Positions 8,832 through 19,108 of a stretch of 64,000 nt of DNA are shown piece after piece (the stretch's first letter is position 1; each line of letters starts with the position of its first letter). Source of the DNA: Lysobacter antibioticus (GTDB lineage: Bacteria > Pseudomonadota > Gammaproteobacteria > Xanthomonadales > Xanthomonadaceae); NCBI RefSeq assembly GCF_000731095.1, contig NZ_JMTZ01000021.1:124001-188000 (forward strand). The letters run 5' to 3'. The translations under genes were made by a program, and so were the position numbers. The notes under the pieces are model-generated. The model was not told where the DNA came from. It worked only from the letters and a program-made list of their open reading frames with translations, and made no database searches.

Positions 8832-9278
8832 ATGTTCCAGGGCGAAACCGCCATCACGATCGATGACAAGGGACGGCTGGCGGTACCTACCGCCTACCGC
8901 GACGTCGTCGCGCGTGAATGCGACAACCGCCTGGTCATCACCTACAACCCGTTCGAGTCGGGCTCTCTCTATCTGTATCCGCTGTCGATCTGGGAACGCG
9001 TCCGCGACCAGGTCAACAAGCTGCCCAAGGCCAAGAAGGTCAACCGCAACATGCAGCTCAAGCTGGTCGGCGCGGCCGCGTTCGTCGAACTCGACGGCAA
9101 CGGCCGTATCACCCTGCCGGGCAGCCATCGCGCCGCGGTCGGCATCGAGAAGAAAGCCGTCTTGCTGGGCATGGGCGACAAATTCGAGTTATGGAGCGAG
9201 CAGGCGCATCACGCGCAGATCCGTCAGACGATCACCGACGACGATCTGAGCGACGAGCTGCTCGACCTGCAGCTATGA
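8832..9278 (+). CDS. mraZ: Transcriptional regulator MraZ
   Basis: DNA-binding autoregulator that controls the division and cell-wall operon it heads. The 148-residue protein has two SpoVT/AbrB-type half domains: [16 protein letters not shown] near residues 8-23 and [16 protein letters not shown] near 85-100, each with the conserved DxxGR. It forms a ring of subunits that reads the phased GGG boxes upstream. Its stop overlaps the rsmH start (ATGA), the first of a chain of coupled junctions. Confidence 0.97.
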   Translation: MFQGETAITIDDKGRLAVPTAYRDVVARECDNRLVITYNPFESGSLYLYPLSIWERVRDQVNKLPKAKKVNRNMQLKLVGAAAFVELDGNGRITLPGSHRAAVGIEKKAVLLGMGDKFELWSEQAHHAQIRQTITDDDLSDELLDLQL

Positions 9279-10309
9279 CGGGCGGTGGCATGGAACGCAC
9301 GCACGCGCGATCCGGCCACCTTCCCGTGATGTACCGGCAGGCGCTGGATGGCCTGCGGGTGCTCGGGAACGGTGCCTATCTCGACGGCACGTTCGGACGC
9401 GGCGGGCATGCCCGCGGCGTACTTGAGCTTTTGCAAGCGCGAGGCCGGCTGCTGGTGATGGACAAAGACCCGGAAGCGATCGCCGTGGCCGAACGCGAGT
9501 TCGGTGACGACCCGCGCGTGTCGATCTATCGCGGCAGCTTCGCCGACCTGGCCCACTGGGACGAAACCGCCGCCGGCCTCGACGGCGTGCTGCTGGACCT
9601 GGGCGTGTCCTCGCCGCAGCTCGACGTCGCCGAGCGCGGCTTCAGCTTCGGCAAGGACGGCCCGCTCGACATGCGCATGGACCCGGACAGCGGCCAGAGC
9701 GCGGCGCAGTGGCTGGCCTCGGCGTCGGAGAAAGAGATCGCCGACGTGCTGTGGACCTACGGCGAAGAACGCCAGAGCCGCAAGATCGCCCGCACCATCG
9801 TCGCCCGCCGCAGCGAGCAGCCCTTGCTGCGCACCGCCCAGTTGGCCGACCTGATCGCTTCGGTGATGCCGCGCGGCGACAACAAGATCCATCCGGCGAC
9901 CCGCAGCTTCCAGGCGATCCGCATCTTCATCAACCGCGAACTGGCCGATCTCGAAGCCGGCCTCGACGCCGCGCTGGCCCGCCTCAAGCCCGGCGGCCGC
10001 CTCGCGGTGATCAGCTTCCACTCGCTCGAAGACCGCATCGTCAAGCAGTTCATCGCCCGCCACTCGAAGGCGCCGCCGGCCAACCGGCGCATGCCGATCG
10101 AGCTGGCGTTCACCCCGACCCTGCTGGCGATCGGCGGTGCGCAGAAGGCCTTCGACGAAGAAACCGCGAGCAACCCGCGCGCGCGCAGCGCGGTGCTGCG
10201 GGTGGCCGAAAAGCTGGGAATGGGGAATGGGGAATCGGGAATCGTGCATTCGCCGTCCCGACTCCCGACTCCCGATTCCCGATTCCCGGACCAGGGAGGC
10301 GCAGCATGA
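9275..10309 (+). CDS. rsmH: 16S rRNA (cytosine1402-N4)-methyltransferase
   Basis: Methylates N4 of C1402 in 16S rRNA with SAM; known as MraW in the dcw cluster. Seen: [13 protein letters not shown] near residue 15, the SAM loop [21 protein letters not shown], and the late [13 protein letters not shown]. The normal end of the family ([11 protein letters not shown]) is reached about 24 residues early; what follows, [20 protein letters not shown] and a few more residues, is translated from a GGGAATC inverted repeat. At 344 residues it is therefore longer than the usual 310-320. An ATG 15 bases downstream is an alternative start. Overlaps ftsL by ATGA. Confidence 0.95.
   Translation: MTGGGMERTHARSGHLPVMYRQALDGLRVLGNGAYLDGTFGRGGHARGVLELLQARGRLLVMDKDPEAIAVAEREFGDDPRVSIYRGSFADLAHWDETAAGLDGVLLDLGVSSPQLDVAERGFSFGKDGPLDMRMDPDSGQSAAQWLASASEKEIADVLWTYGEERQSRKIARTIVARRSEQPLLRTAQLADLIASVMPRGDNKIHPATRSFQAIRIFINRELADLEAGLDAALARLKPGGRLAVISFHSLEDRIVKQFIARHSKAPPANRRMPIELAFTPTLLAIGGAQKAFDEETASNPRARSAVLRVAEKLGMGNGESGIVHSPSRLPTPDSRFPDQGGAA
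10216..10289. repeat. GGGAATC-heptamer inverted repeat inside rsmH
   Basis: Left arm 10216-10244 is four GGGAAT(G/C) heptamers; right arm 10257-10289 is the reverse complement type (CCCGACT/CCCGATT). A 12-base spacer separates them. The element is in frame with rsmH and forms most of its C-terminal tail. The same family recurs at murG-murC, ftsA-ftsZ and secA-Nudix. Confidence 0.85.
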
Positions 10310-10569
10310 TGCGCCTGCTGCTCGCCCTGCTGATCGTCGCCAACGTGGTTTCGGCCCTGTTGGTGGTGTTCGCGCGCCACGAGCACCGCCAGTTGTTCGT
10401 GCAACTCAACAAGCTCCAGCGCGAGCGCGACGAACTCAATATCGAGTTCGGCCGCCTGCAACTGGAACAGGCGACCTGGGCGGAGAGCAACCGCATCGAC
10501 CAGGTCGCGCGCGAGCGCATCGGGATGAAGTTCCCGGAAGGCGCCGAAACCGTGGTGATCCGGCCATGA
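10306..10569 (+). CDS. ftsL: Cell division protein FtsL
   Basis: Small bitopic divisome protein that pairs with FtsB and FtsQ and activates FtsWI. The 87-residue sequence has a hydrophobic membrane helix from about residue 3 to 22 directly at the N-terminus, then a periplasmic coiled coil ([18 protein letters not shown]) and the typical [11 protein letters not shown] motif. The cytoplasmic tail is almost absent, shorter than in E. coli FtsL. Two adjacent ATGs exist; the first overlaps the rsmH stop. The end overlaps ftsI (ATGA). Confidence 0.93.
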   Translation: MMRLLLALLIVANVVSALLVVFARHEHRQLFVQLNKLQRERDELNIEFGRLQLEQATWAESNRIDQVARERIGMKFPEGAETVVIRP

Positions 10570-12548
10570 ACGGTCGCAAGCCGCAGCGCCCCACCCGCAG
10601 CGGGCCGCTCGATCGCGTGCTCGGCGACCGCGGCCGCGGCGGCGGCTTCGACCGTCTCGTCGAAGGCATCGGCGAACGCTTCGCACGCGCCCGCGAAGAC
10701 CGCGGCTCGCGCGGCAACAAGCCGCGCGGTCGCGTCGCCCAGTTCAACCTGCGCAACCGCCTGATCCTAGTCGGCGGCTCGCTCGGCCTGTGCGCGGTCG
10801 CCCTGGTCGGGCGCGCGTTGGACCTGCAGGTCATCAGCAACGATTTCTATCGCCAGCAGGGCGATGCGCGTTCGCTGCGCGAGATCCCGATCCCGACCTC
10901 GCGCGGCATGATCACCGACCGCAACGGCGAGCCGCTGGCGGTGTCGACGCCGGTCGAGTCGATCTGGGGCAACCCCAAGGAACTGGCCAAGAACCCCGAG
11001 CGCCTGCCGGAACTGGCCAAGGCGCTGGGCGTGTCGCGCGACGAGCTGACCCGCAAGCTGGCCCAGCGCGCCGGCAAGGAATTCATGTACCTCAAGCGCC
11101 GGATCAATCCGGACGAGGCGCGCAAGATCCTCGCGCACAAGGTGCCGGGCGTGTTCTCGCAGCGCGAGTTCCGCCGCTTCTACCCGCAGGGCGAAGCGAT
11201 GGCGCACGTGTTGGGCTTCACCAACATCGACGACCGCGGCCAGGAAGGCCTGGAGCTGGCGTTCGACCACGAGCTGCGCGGCAAGCCCGGCACCAAGCGG
11301 GTGATCCGCGACGGCGCCGGCCGCATCGTCGAGAACGTCGACCTGGTGCAGTCGGCCGAGCCGGGCAAGGACCTGACCCTGACCCTCGACCGCCGCATCC
11401 AGTACCTGACCTACCGCGAGCTGCGCCGCGCGCTGGTCGAGACCGGCGCCAGCAGCGCTTCGGCGGTGGTGCTCGACATCGAGACCGGCGAAGTGTTGGC
11501 GATGGCGAATCTGCCGACTTACAACCCGAACCTGCTCAGCGCCGGCAACCGCGACACCCACCGCAACCGCGCGGTCACCGACGTGGTCGAGCCGGGTTCG
11601 ACGATGAAGCCGATCACCGTCGCCGCGGCGCTCAACGCCGGCGCGGTCAAGCCGACGACCCTGGTCAACACCACGCCGGGCTGGATGCCCAACGGCCGTT
11701 ATCGCATTACCGACACCCACAACAACGGCGTGTTGACCGTTACCGGCGTGATCACCAAGAGCTCCAACGTCGGCGCGGCCAAGCTCGCCCTGCCGTTGCC
11801 GAACGACTATTACTACAACTTCATTCGCGGCTTCGGTTACGGGCAGAAGCCCAACAGCGGCTTCCCGGGCGAGTCCTCGGGTCTGCTGGCGCCGCCGTCG
11901 CGCTGGAGCGGCACCACCAAGGCGACCATGTCCTACGGCTACGGCCTGTCGGCCACACCGGTGCAGATCGCCATGGCCTATGCGGCGATGGCCAACGGCG
12001 GCCGCCTGATCCAGCCGACCTTCGTCAAGGGCCAGCGCAACGAAGCGCGGCAGGTGCTGGAGCCGGCGGTGGCCGGCGAGATCATGCGCATGATGCAGAC
12101 CGTGACCGAGCCGGGCGGCACCGCCAAGCAGGCGGCGATCCTCGGTTATCACGTCGCCGGCAAGACCGGCACCACCCGTAAATTCAGCGCCACCGGCGGC
12201 TATTCGCGCAAGTACGTGTCCTTGTTCGCCGGCGTGGTGCCGGTGGAGAAGCCGCGCTTCTCGATGGTGGTGGTGGTCAGCGAGCCCGACCCGACCAAGC
12301 GCGGCTACTACGGCGGTTCGGTGTCGGGCCCGGTGTTCCGCAACGTCATGGACGGCGCCCTGCGCCTGATGGACGTGGCGCCCGACGACATCGAAACCTG
12401 GCTGGCGGTGCAGGCCGCGGCCGAAGCCAAGCGCCTCAAGCAGAACGGCGGCAAGCCGAGCGGCCCGGTGGTTCCGGTGGCGACGCAGACCGTCGCTTCG
12501 CCACCGCCGATCGCCGCGAGTGCGTTGGTCCAGGGAGGCGCGCGATGA
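10566..12548 (+). CDS. ftsI: Peptidoglycan D,D-transpeptidase FtsI (PBP3)
   Basis: Cross-links septal peptidoglycan; target of beta-lactams. The 660-residue protein has a long, arginine- and glycine-rich cytoplasmic tail (about 60 residues), a membrane helix at about 65-83, a PBP dimerisation domain, and a transpeptidase domain with Ser345-Thr-Met-Lys348, SSN at 399-401 and KTGT at 533-536. It exceeds the E. coli protein (588) at both ends; the extra C-terminus after the catalytic domain is Ala/Pro/Val-rich. Overlaps ftsL and murE by four bases each. Confidence 0.97.
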   Translation: MNGRKPQRPTRSGPLDRVLGDRGRGGGFDRLVEGIGERFARAREDRGSRGNKPRGRVAQFNLRNRLILVGGSLGLCAVALVGRALDLQVISNDFYRQQGDARSLREIPIPTSRGMITDRNGEPLAVSTPVESIWGNPKELAKNPERLPELAKALGVSRDELTRKLAQRAGKEFMYLKRRINPDEARKILAHKVPGVFSQREFRRFYPQGEAMAHVLGFTNIDDRGQEGLELAFDHELRGKPGTKRVIRDGAGRIVENVDLVQSAEPGKDLTLTLDRRIQYLTYRELRRALVETGASSASAVVLDIETGEVLAMANLPTYNPNLLSAGNRDTHRNRAVTDVVEPGSTMKPITVAAALNAGAVKPTTLVNTTPGWMPNGRYRITDTHNNGVLTVTGVITKSSNVGAAKLALPLPNDYYYNFIRGFGYGQKPNSGFPGESSGLLAPPSRWSGTTKATMSYGYGLSATPVQIAMAYAAMANGGRLIQPTFVKGQRNEARQVLEPAVAGEIMRMMQTVTEPGGTAKQAAILGYHVAGKTGTTRKFSATGGYSRKYVSLFAGVVPVEKPRFSMVVVVSEPDPTKRGYYGGSVSGPVFRNVMDGALRLMDVAPDDIETWLAVQAAAEAKRLKQNGGKPSGPVVPVATQTVASPPPIAASALVQGGAR

Positions 12549-14068
12549 GCCGCTTGATGCCCTTGGCCGAACTGTTGCCCGACATCGCCGGCATCCCCGG
12601 CGATCTGCGTATCACCGGCCTGGTGATGGACAGCCGCGCGGTGCGCCCCGGCAATGCCTTCGTCGCGATCGCCGGCTTCGGCGCGCACGGCCTGGGTTTC
12701 GTCGAGCAGGCGCGCGCCAACGGCGCCAGCGCGATCCTGTTCGAGCCGCCCGCGCCGGACGAGCTGCCGGCCCCGGCCGATGCGATCGCCGTGCCCGGAC
12801 TGCGTGCGCGCCTGGGGGAAATGGGCGACCGCTTCCACGGCCGCGCCACCGAAGCGATGACCGTGGTCGGCGTGACCGGCACCAACGGCAAGACCTCGAC
12901 CGTGCAATTGATCGCGCAGGCCTGGGCCTTGCGCGGTATCCGCTGCGGCACCGTCGGCACCCTCGGCGCCGGCCTGTACGGCGAGATCGTGCCGACCGGT
13001 TTCACCACCCCGCTGGTGCTGCAGTTGCACGAACTGCTCGCCGACATGCACGAGGCCGGCGCCAGCGCGATCGCGATGGAAGTCAGTTCGCACGCGCTCG
13101 ACCAGGGCCGCGTCGCCGGCGTGCATTTCGACGTCGGCGTGTTCACCAATCTGACCCGCGATCATCTCGACTATCACGGCGACATGGCGAGCTACGGCGC
13201 AGCCAAGGCGCGTCTGTTCGCCTGGCCCGGACTCAAGGCCGCGGCGATCAATCTCGACGACGAGTTCGGCCGCGAACTGATCGCCAAGCTGCCCAAGTCG
13301 GTGCGCGCGGTGGGCCTGAGCTCGCGCGATCGCGACAACGCCGTCGTCCGTGCCGAGACCCTGAGCTTCGACAACCGCGGCATCGGCTTCGACCTGGTCG
13401 TCGACGGCCAGACCCACGCGGTGGTGTCGCCCTTGCTGGGCCGCTTCAACGTCGACAACCTGCTGGCGGTGGCCGGCACCTTGTACGCGCTCGGCGACAA
13501 GCCGGTGCAGATCGCCGAAACCCTGTCGCAGTTGCAGCCCATCCACGGACGCATGAACCGCCTCGGCGGCGACGGCGTCGCGCCGTTGGTGGTGATCGAC
13601 TACGCGCATACGCCCGACGCGCTGGAACAGGCGCTGGCCTCGCTGCGCTCGCATGCCGGCGCGCGCCTGATCTGCGTGTTCGGCTGCGGCGGCGAGCGCG
13701 ATCGCGGCAAGCGCCCGCAGATGGCGGCGATCGCCGAGTACGGCGCCGACCTGGTCATCGTCACCGACGACAATCCGCGCGGCGAAGACGGCGACGTCAT
13801 CGTCGCGGACATCATGGCCGGCTTGCGCGATCCGCAGCGGGCGCTGGTCCTGCGCGACCGCCGCGCGGCGATCGACTACGCCATCGCCCAGGCCGACGCC
13901 GACGACATCGTGCTGATCGCCGGCAAGGGGCACGAGCCTTATCAGGAGATCCAGGGCGTGCGCCATGCCTTCGACGACACCGACGTAGCCCGAGCGGCGC
14001 TGGAGGCCCGCGCGCCGCACATGGATGCGCAAGTGTCGCGGGCCCAGGATGGGCAGGAGCGGCCATGA
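12545..14068 (+). CDS. murE: UDP-MurNAc-L-Ala-D-Glu:meso-diaminopimelate ligase
   Basis: Cytosolic ATP-dependent ligase adding the third stem residue. Length 507, normal. Seen: the P-loop GTNGKTS at 112-118, the SSHALDQGR region after MEVS, and DNPR at 409-412, the signature of enzymes that use meso-diaminopimelate rather than lysine; this agrees with a Gram-negative wall. Start and stop both overlap neighbours (ATGA). Confidence 0.97.
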   Translation: MSRLMPLAELLPDIAGIPGDLRITGLVMDSRAVRPGNAFVAIAGFGAHGLGFVEQARANGASAILFEPPAPDELPAPADAIAVPGLRARLGEMGDRFHGRATEAMTVVGVTGTNGKTSTVQLIAQAWALRGIRCGTVGTLGAGLYGEIVPTGFTTPLVLQLHELLADMHEAGASAIAMEVSSHALDQGRVAGVHFDVGVFTNLTRDHLDYHGDMASYGAAKARLFAWPGLKAAAINLDDEFGRELIAKLPKSVRAVGLSSRDRDNAVVRAETLSFDNRGIGFDLVVDGQTHAVVSPLLGRFNVDNLLAVAGTLYALGDKPVQIAETLSQLQPIHGRMNRLGGDGVAPLVVIDYAHTPDALEQALASLRSHAGARLICVFGCGGERDRGKRPQMAAIAEYGADLVIVTDDNPRGEDGDVIVADIMAGLRDPQRALVLRDRRAAIDYAIAQADADDIVLIAGKGHEPYQEIQGVRHAFDDTDVARAALEARAPHMDAQVSRAQDGQERP

Positions 14069-15456
14069 AGAGTCTGCGGCTGTCCGAGATCGCGCGCATG
14101 ACCGGCGGCCGCCTGCACGGCGCCGATGCGGCCATCGAACTGGTCGTCACCGACACCCGTGCGCTGCCCGAGGCGGGCGCAGCGCTGTTCGTCGCGCTCA
14201 AGGGCGAGCGTTTCGACGGCCACGACCATGTCGCCAAGCTCGCCGGCAGCGCCGTCGTCGGTGCTCTGGTCGCGCGCGAGATCGATGCCCCGATCGCCCA
14301 GGTGGTAGTCGCCGACAGCGAGCGCGCGCTCGCCGACCTCGCCGCCGCGGTGCAGGCGCAGCGTAGCGGCAACACCGTCGTCGCCATCACCGGCAGCAAC
14401 GGCAAGACCAGCGTCAAGACCCTGACCGCGGCGATCCTCGAACGCGCCGGCCGCACCTATGCGACGCCGGGCAACCGCAATAACGAGATCGGCCTGCCGT
14501 TGGCGGTGCTCGACGCACCGGAAGACGCTCAGTTCGCGATCTACGAAATGGGCGCCGGCAAGCCCGGCGACATCGCCTATCTGGTGCGGGTGGCGCGCCC
14601 GCAGGTGGCCCTGGTCAACAACATCGCGCCGGCGCATCTGGAGCGCATGGGCAGCCTGCTCGGCATCGCCGACACCAAGGCGGCGATCTACGACGCCTTG
14701 CCGGCGGACGGCGTGGCGGTGATCAACGCCGACGACGCTTTCGCCCCGTACTTCGGCGAGCGTGCGGCCGGGCGCCGGATGATCCGCTTCGGCCTGGACG
14801 CCAGCGCCGAGGTCACCGCCCACGACGTCCGCCTAGGCACCGAAGGCTCGACCTTCGTGCTCGTCGCGCCGCAGGGGCGGGCCGAGATCGCGCTGCAATT
14901 GGTCGGCCGGCACAACGTGCGCAACGCGCTCGCCGCGGCCTCGCTGGCGCTCGCCGCCGGCGCCGGCTTCGACGCGGTCGTCGCCGGCCTGAACGCTGCG
15001 CGCCCGGTCGAAGGACGCCTGATCACCCACCGCCTCGACAACGGCGCGGTGCTGATCGACGACAGTTACAACGCCAACCCTGGCTCGACCGCGGCGGCGA
15101 TCGACGCGCTGGCCGAGATCGGCGGCGAGAACTGGCTGGTGCTCGGCGACATGCGCGAGATCGGCCAGGACGAGATCGCGATGCACGTCGAGATCGGCCG
15201 CCGTGCCAAGGCTTCCGGTATCCGCCGCCTGTACGCGCTCGGCGCGCTCAGCAGCGCAGCAGCGAAGGCCTTCGGCGAAGGCGGCAGCGTGCACGAGAGC
15301 CACGCCGCGCTCGCTCAGACGCTGGCCGCGGACTTGCGCGACGGCGTACGGGTGTTGGTCAAAGGTTCGCACAGCAGTGCGATGGATCGGATCGTGACGG
15401 CGTTGCTGTCCGCGCAGAAGCCCGAACAGGGGAAGGGGACGTCGCATGTTGCTTGA
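14065..15456 (+). CDS. murF: UDP-MurNAc-tripeptide:D-Ala-D-Ala ligase
   Basis: Adds the D-Ala-D-Ala dipeptide made by Ddl, completing the UDP-MurNAc pentapeptide. The 463-residue protein has the Mur-ligase P-loop GSNGKTS at 110-116, the NKNNEIG-like [14 protein letters not shown] motif, and [10 protein letters not shown] in the C-terminal domain. Starts in an ATGA overlap with murE and ends with an 11-base overlap with mraY. Confidence 0.97.
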   Translation: MKSLRLSEIARMTGGRLHGADAAIELVVTDTRALPEAGAALFVALKGERFDGHDHVAKLAGSAVVGALVAREIDAPIAQVVVADSERALADLAAAVQAQRSGNTVVAITGSNGKTSVKTLTAAILERAGRTYATPGNRNNEIGLPLAVLDAPEDAQFAIYEMGAGKPGDIAYLVRVARPQVALVNNIAPAHLERMGSLLGIADTKAAIYDALPADGVAVINADDAFAPYFGERAAGRRMIRFGLDASAEVTAHDVRLGTEGSTFVLVAPQGRAEIALQLVGRHNVRNALAAASLALAAGAGFDAVVAGLNAARPVEGRLITHRLDNGAVLIDDSYNANPGSTAAAIDALAEIGGENWLVLGDMREIGQDEIAMHVEIGRRAKASGIRRLYALGALSSAAAKAFGEGGSVHESHAALAQTLAADLRDGVRVLVKGSHSSAMDRIVTALLSAQKPEQGKGTSHVA

Positions 15457-16534
15457 ATTGACTCGCTGGCTCGAACAACTGCAGAGCCTGTTCGGCTTGT
15501 TCGGCTATCTCACCTTCCGCGGCATCCTCAGCGCGCTGACTGCGCTGGCGCTGTCGTTGTGGTGGGGCCCGGCGGTGATCAGCAAGCTCGCCCAGTACAA
15601 GGGCGGCCAGCCGATCCGCCAGGACGGCCCGCAGACGCATTTCTCCAAGGCCGGCACGCCGACCATGGGCGGCGCGCTGATCCTGGTCACGGTGCTGGCC
15701 TCGGTGCTGCTGTGGGGCGACCTGCGCAACCGTTATGTCTGGCTGGTGCTGGCGGTGATGTTGGCGTTCGGCGCGATCGGCTGGTACGACGACTGGATCA
15801 AGATCGTCCACCGCGATCCCAACGGCCTGAAGTCGCGCTGGAAGTACCTGCTGCAGTCGATCTTCGGCCTGGCCGCGGGCGCTTTCCTGTATTTCACCGC
15901 CGATCCGTCGACCGCGGCCAGCACGACCTTCTACGTGCCGCTGATCAAGGCCATCGCGATCCCGCTCGGTGCAGGCCTGATCGTGGTCGCCTATTTCTGG
16001 ATCGTCGGCTTCTCCAACGCGGTCAATCTGACCGACGGCCTCGACGGCCTGGCGATCATGCCGACCGTGCTGGTCGCTTGCGCGCTGGGCGTGTTCGCCT
16101 ATGCCTCCGGCCACGCCGAGTTCTCCAAGTACCTGCAGATCCCGCAGGTGCCCGGGGCCGGCGAGCTGGTGATCATCTGCGCGGCGATCGCCGGCGCCGG
16201 GCTCGGCTTCCTGTGGTTCAACACCTATCCGGCCATGGTGTTCATGGGCGACATCGGCGCGCTCGCGCTCGGCGCGGTGCTCGGCACCATCGCCGTGATC
16301 GTCCGCCAGGAACTGGTGCTGGTGATCATGGGCGGCGTGTTCGTCATCGAGACCCTGTCGGTGATGATCCAGGTCGCCTCGTTCAAGCTCACCGGCAAGC
16401 GCGTGTTCCGCATGGCGCCGATCCATCACCACTTCGAACTCAAGGGCTGGCCCGAGCCGCGCGTGATCGTGCGCTTCTGGATCATCTCGGTGGTGTTGGT
16501 GCTGGTCGGTCTGGCAACGCTCAAGGTCCGTTGA
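15446..16534 (+). CDS. mraY: Phospho-N-acetylmuramoyl-pentapeptide transferase
   Basis: Inner-membrane enzyme that transfers phospho-MurNAc-pentapeptide to undecaprenyl phosphate, giving lipid I. The 362-residue sequence shows about ten hydrophobic segments and the family motifs: GTPTMGG near residue 69-75, the DD pair in [18 protein letters not shown], the [11 protein letters not shown] loop and [10 protein letters not shown] near the end. The stop and the ftsW start share one base (TGATG). In most gammaproteobacteria murD comes next; here it does not. Confidence 0.97.
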   Translation: MLLELTRWLEQLQSLFGLFGYLTFRGILSALTALALSLWWGPAVISKLAQYKGGQPIRQDGPQTHFSKAGTPTMGGALILVTVLASVLLWGDLRNRYVWLVLAVMLAFGAIGWYDDWIKIVHRDPNGLKSRWKYLLQSIFGLAAGAFLYFTADPSTAASTTFYVPLIKAIAIPLGAGLIVVAYFWIVGFSNAVNLTDGLDGLAIMPTVLVACALGVFAYASGHAEFSKYLQIPQVPGAGELVIICAAIAGAGLGFLWFNTYPAMVFMGDIGALALGAVLGTIAVIVRQELVLVIMGGVFVIETLSVMIQVASFKLTGKRVFRMAPIHHHFELKGWPEPRVIVRFWIISVVLVLVGLATLKVR

Positions 16535-17859
16535 TGGAAAATTCCGCACGCCAGGCAACGCGACTCGACGCCATCCACGGGCGCTACGACCCGTGGTTGC
16601 TCGCCGTGTCCGCGGCGCTGGCCTGCGCGGGCGTGATCATGGTCGGCTCGGCCTCGCTCGGCGTCGCCGCGACCCATGCCGTCGATCCGTTCTACTTCCT
16701 GACCCGCCACCTGATCTTCCTGTCGGTCGGCCTGGGCCTGGGCTTCTGGCTGATGCGCACCGAGCTCAAGACCATCGAGCAGCACAACCAGTGGCTGCTG
16801 CTGGTCTGCGTGGTGTTGCTGTTGCTGGTGTTCGTGCCGGTGATCGGCAAGCAGGTCAACGGCGCCAAGCGCTGGATCAACCTCGGCCCGGCCAGCTTCC
16901 AGGCGGTCGAGGCGGTCAAGCTGCTCTACATCGTCTGGCTGGCGAGCTATCTCAAGCGTTTCAGCGAAGACATCTCGGCGACCTGGGGCGCGATGCTCAA
17001 GCCGATCGGCGTAGCCGTGGTGTTGGTCGCGCTGTTGCTGATGCAGCCCGACTTCGGTTCGTCCTCGCTGCTGCTGGCGATCACCGCCGGCATGCTGGTG
17101 CTCGGCGGCGTCAACATGCCGCGCATGTTCGGGCCGGTGCTGATCGGTCTGCCGGTGCTGGCGATCATCGCCATCGCCGAGCCCTACCGCGTTACCCGCC
17201 TGACCTCGTTCTTGAACCCCTGGGTCGACCCGTTCGGCACCGGCTATCAGCTGACCAACGCTTTGATGGCGGTCGGCCGCGGCGAATGGACCGGGGTCGG
17301 CCTCGGCGCGTCGGTGCAGAAGCTGTCCTACCTGCCCGAAGCGCACACCGACTTCATCATGGCGGTGATCGGCGAGGAATTCGGTTTCGCCGGCGTCTGC
17401 ACCGTGGTCGGTCTGTACGTGCTGCTGGCCGGGCGCGCGCTGTGGATCGGCCTGAAGTGCGTCGAGATGCGCCGCCATTTCTCCGGCTACGTCGCCTTCG
17501 GCATCGCCCTGTGGATGGGGCTGCAGAGCTTCGTTTCGATCGGCGTGAATCTGGGGCTGTTGCCGACCAAGGGCCTGACCTTGCCGATGATTTCCTACGG
17601 CGGCTCCAGCGTGCTGATGAGCTGCGCCGCGCTCGGCGTGCTGTTGCGCGTGTCCTACGAACTCGACCGCGCCCAGCGCCAGGTCGCGCGCCTGCGCGGC
17701 GAAGCCGGGCAGGGGCAGGGGCAGGGCGTGGCGTCGCCGGCAGCGGCTGCGTCGAATGCCGGTCCGGCAGCGCCGTCCAATACGCGCAACCACGACAACG
17801 CGCGCGGAACCAGCCGTCTGCGTCAGCGCGTCGAGCCATCGCTCGGGAGGTCCGCATGA
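16534..17859 (+). CDS. ftsW: Septal peptidoglycan glycosyltransferase FtsW
   Basis: SEDS-family polymerase that works with FtsI at the septum. The 441-residue protein has about ten membrane helices. Seen: [14 protein letters not shown], the [10 protein letters not shown] motif, the extracellular loop segment [17 protein letters not shown] and the signature ISYGGSSVL. The C-terminal tail of about 60 residues is polar, with a GQGQGQG stretch, and is cytoplasmic. Start chosen at the ATG overlapping the mraY stop, matching the family start. Confidence 0.96.
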   Translation: MENSARQATRLDAIHGRYDPWLLAVSAALACAGVIMVGSASLGVAATHAVDPFYFLTRHLIFLSVGLGLGFWLMRTELKTIEQHNQWLLLVCVVLLLLVFVPVIGKQVNGAKRWINLGPASFQAVEAVKLLYIVWLASYLKRFSEDISATWGAMLKPIGVAVVLVALLLMQPDFGSSSLLLAITAGMLVLGGVNMPRMFGPVLIGLPVLAIIAIAEPYRVTRLTSFLNPWVDPFGTGYQLTNALMAVGRGEWTGVGLGASVQKLSYLPEAHTDFIMAVIGEEFGFAGVCTVVGLYVLLAGRALWIGLKCVEMRRHFSGYVAFGIALWMGLQSFVSIGVNLGLLPTKGLTLPMISYGGSSVLMSCAALGVLLRVSYELDRAQRQVARLRGEAGQGQGQGVASPAAAASNAGPAAPSNTRNHDNARGTSRLRQRVEPSLGRSA

Positions 17860-18944
17860 GCGAGCTTCGTTCGAGCGAACGCCCGGTGATGATTCTTGCC
17901 GGCGGCACCGGCGGCCATATCTTCCCGGGGCTTGCCGTGGCCAAGGCATTGCGTGGCCGCCATGTTCCGGTCTGTTGGCTCGGCGCCGACGGCGGCATGG
18001 AAACGCGCCTGGTGCCGCAGCACGACGTCGCCATCGACACCATCGCGATCAGCGCCGTGCGCGGCAAGGGCCTGGCCACGTTGCTGCGCGCACCGTTCCG
18101 CCTGCTGTCCTCGGTGCGCGCGGCGCAGCGCGTGCTGCGCCAGCGCCAGCCGCGCGCGGTGGTGAGTTTCGGCGGTTACGCGGCCGGCCCCGGCGGCCTG
18201 GCCGCGCGCCTGGCTGGTGTGCCGCTGATCGTGCACGAACAGAACCGCGCCCCGGGCATGACCAACCGCGTGTTGTCGCGTTTCGCGCGCCATGTGCTGA
18301 CCGGTTTTCCGGACACCTTCCCGGGCGGCCGCGAAGAAGTGGTCGGCAACCCGGTGCGCGCCGAGATCGCGGCCATCGAGGTGCCGGCGCAACGTTTCGC
18401 CGAACGCAGCGGCCCGTTGCGCCTGCTCGTGCTCGGCGGCAGCCAGGGCGCGCGCGCGCTCAACACCGGCGTGCCGGCGGCGATCGCCGGTCTGCGCGGC
18501 CGCGTGCCGTGCCAGGTGCGGCACCAGTGCGGCGAGAAGCTGCGCGAGGAAGCCGAGCGCGCTTATGCCGCGGCCGGCGTGGTCGCTTCGGTCGAACCTT
18601 TCATCGCCGACATGGCCGCGGCTTACGCCTGGGCCGACCTGGTGGTCTGCCGCGCCGGTGCGCTGACCCTGGCCGAGCTGTGCGCGGCCGGCGTCGGCAG
18701 CGTGCTGGTGCCGTTCCCGCAGGCGGTCGACGACCACCAGACCAAGAACGCGCGTTTCCTGGTCGATCGCGGTGCGGCGCAGTTGCTGCCGCAGGCCGGC
18801 GACCTCGCCGAACGCCTGTCGGCGACCATCGAAATCCTGGCCGAACGCGGCGTGCTGTTGCAGATGGCCAACGCCGCGCGCGCCCTGGCCAAACCCGACG
18901 CCGCCGAACGCGTCGCCGATGCGGTGCTGGAGGCGGGGCGATGA
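17856..18944 (+). CDS. murG: Lipid II synthase MurG
   Basis: Membrane-associated GT28 enzyme that adds GlcNAc from UDP-GlcNAc to lipid I. The 362-residue protein shows the N-terminal glycine loop GGTGGH at 16-21, [21 protein letters not shown], the second loop [11 protein letters not shown], and the C-terminal [15 protein letters not shown] sugar-nucleotide motif with [14 protein letters not shown]. Start overlaps ftsW (ATGA). Its stop overlaps an ATG at 18941 that opens a 55-codon frame running through a repeat to murC. Confidence 0.97.
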   Translation: MSELRSSERPVMILAGGTGGHIFPGLAVAKALRGRHVPVCWLGADGGMETRLVPQHDVAIDTIAISAVRGKGLATLLRAPFRLLSSVRAAQRVLRQRQPRAVVSFGGYAAGPGGLAARLAGVPLIVHEQNRAPGMTNRVLSRFARHVLTGFPDTFPGGREEVVGNPVRAEIAAIEVPAQRFAERSGPLRLLVLGGSQGARALNTGVPAAIAGLRGRVPCQVRHQCGEKLREEAERAYAAAGVVASVEPFIADMAAAYAWADLVVCRAGALTLAELCAAGVGSVLVPFPQAVDDHQTKNARFLVDRGAAQLLPQAGDLAERLSATIEILAERGVLLQMANAARALAKPDAAERVADAVLEAGR

Positions 18945-19108
18945 AGGCCGTGAATCGGGAATGGGGAATGGGGAATCGGTGCGCGAGCGTCGTCCGTTCG
19001 CAGTCGATGCCGGGTTGTTTCTTCACTCGTATTTGTAACCGTGGTTGTAGCTGCTTGAACCGATTCCCGATTCCCCATTCCCGATTCCCGGCGAGAGACA
19101 CAGTATGA
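18941..19108 (+). CDS. 55-codon frame formed by a repeat between murG and murC
   Basis: This frame starts in an ATGA overlap with the murG stop and ends in an ATGA overlap with the murC start, so it bridges the two genes with the same coupling used elsewhere in the operon. Most of it is translated repeat: [13 protein letters not shown] at the start and [14 protein letters not shown] at the end, with a cysteine-containing middle ([13 protein letters not shown]). I do not think the peptide has a function; it may keep ribosomes moving into murC. It could equally be chance, though both overlaps are exact. Confidence 0.35.
   Translation: MKAVNREWGMGNRCASVVRSQSMPGCFFTRICNRGCSCLNRFPIPHSRFPARDTV
18953..19091. 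repeat. GGGAATC-heptamer inverted repeat between murG and murC
   Basis: Left arm 18953-18979 (AATCGGGAATGGGGAATGG and on) and right arm 19060-19091 (CCGATTCCCGATTCCCCATT and on) are reverse complements. About 80 bases lie between them, including an AT-richer stretch. It interrupts an otherwise gap-free gene chain. Confidence 0.85.

Noticed and set aside
10216-10289. Possible CRISPR-like array of GGGAATC heptamers, here and at the other three sites
   Set aside because: Units are 7 bases with no spacers and form inverted arms; no cas genes nearby.
12520-14064. Long frame running antiphase through murE into murF
   Set aside because: Codon 3 bias of GC-rich DNA keeps the frame open; only the murF part has family motifs.
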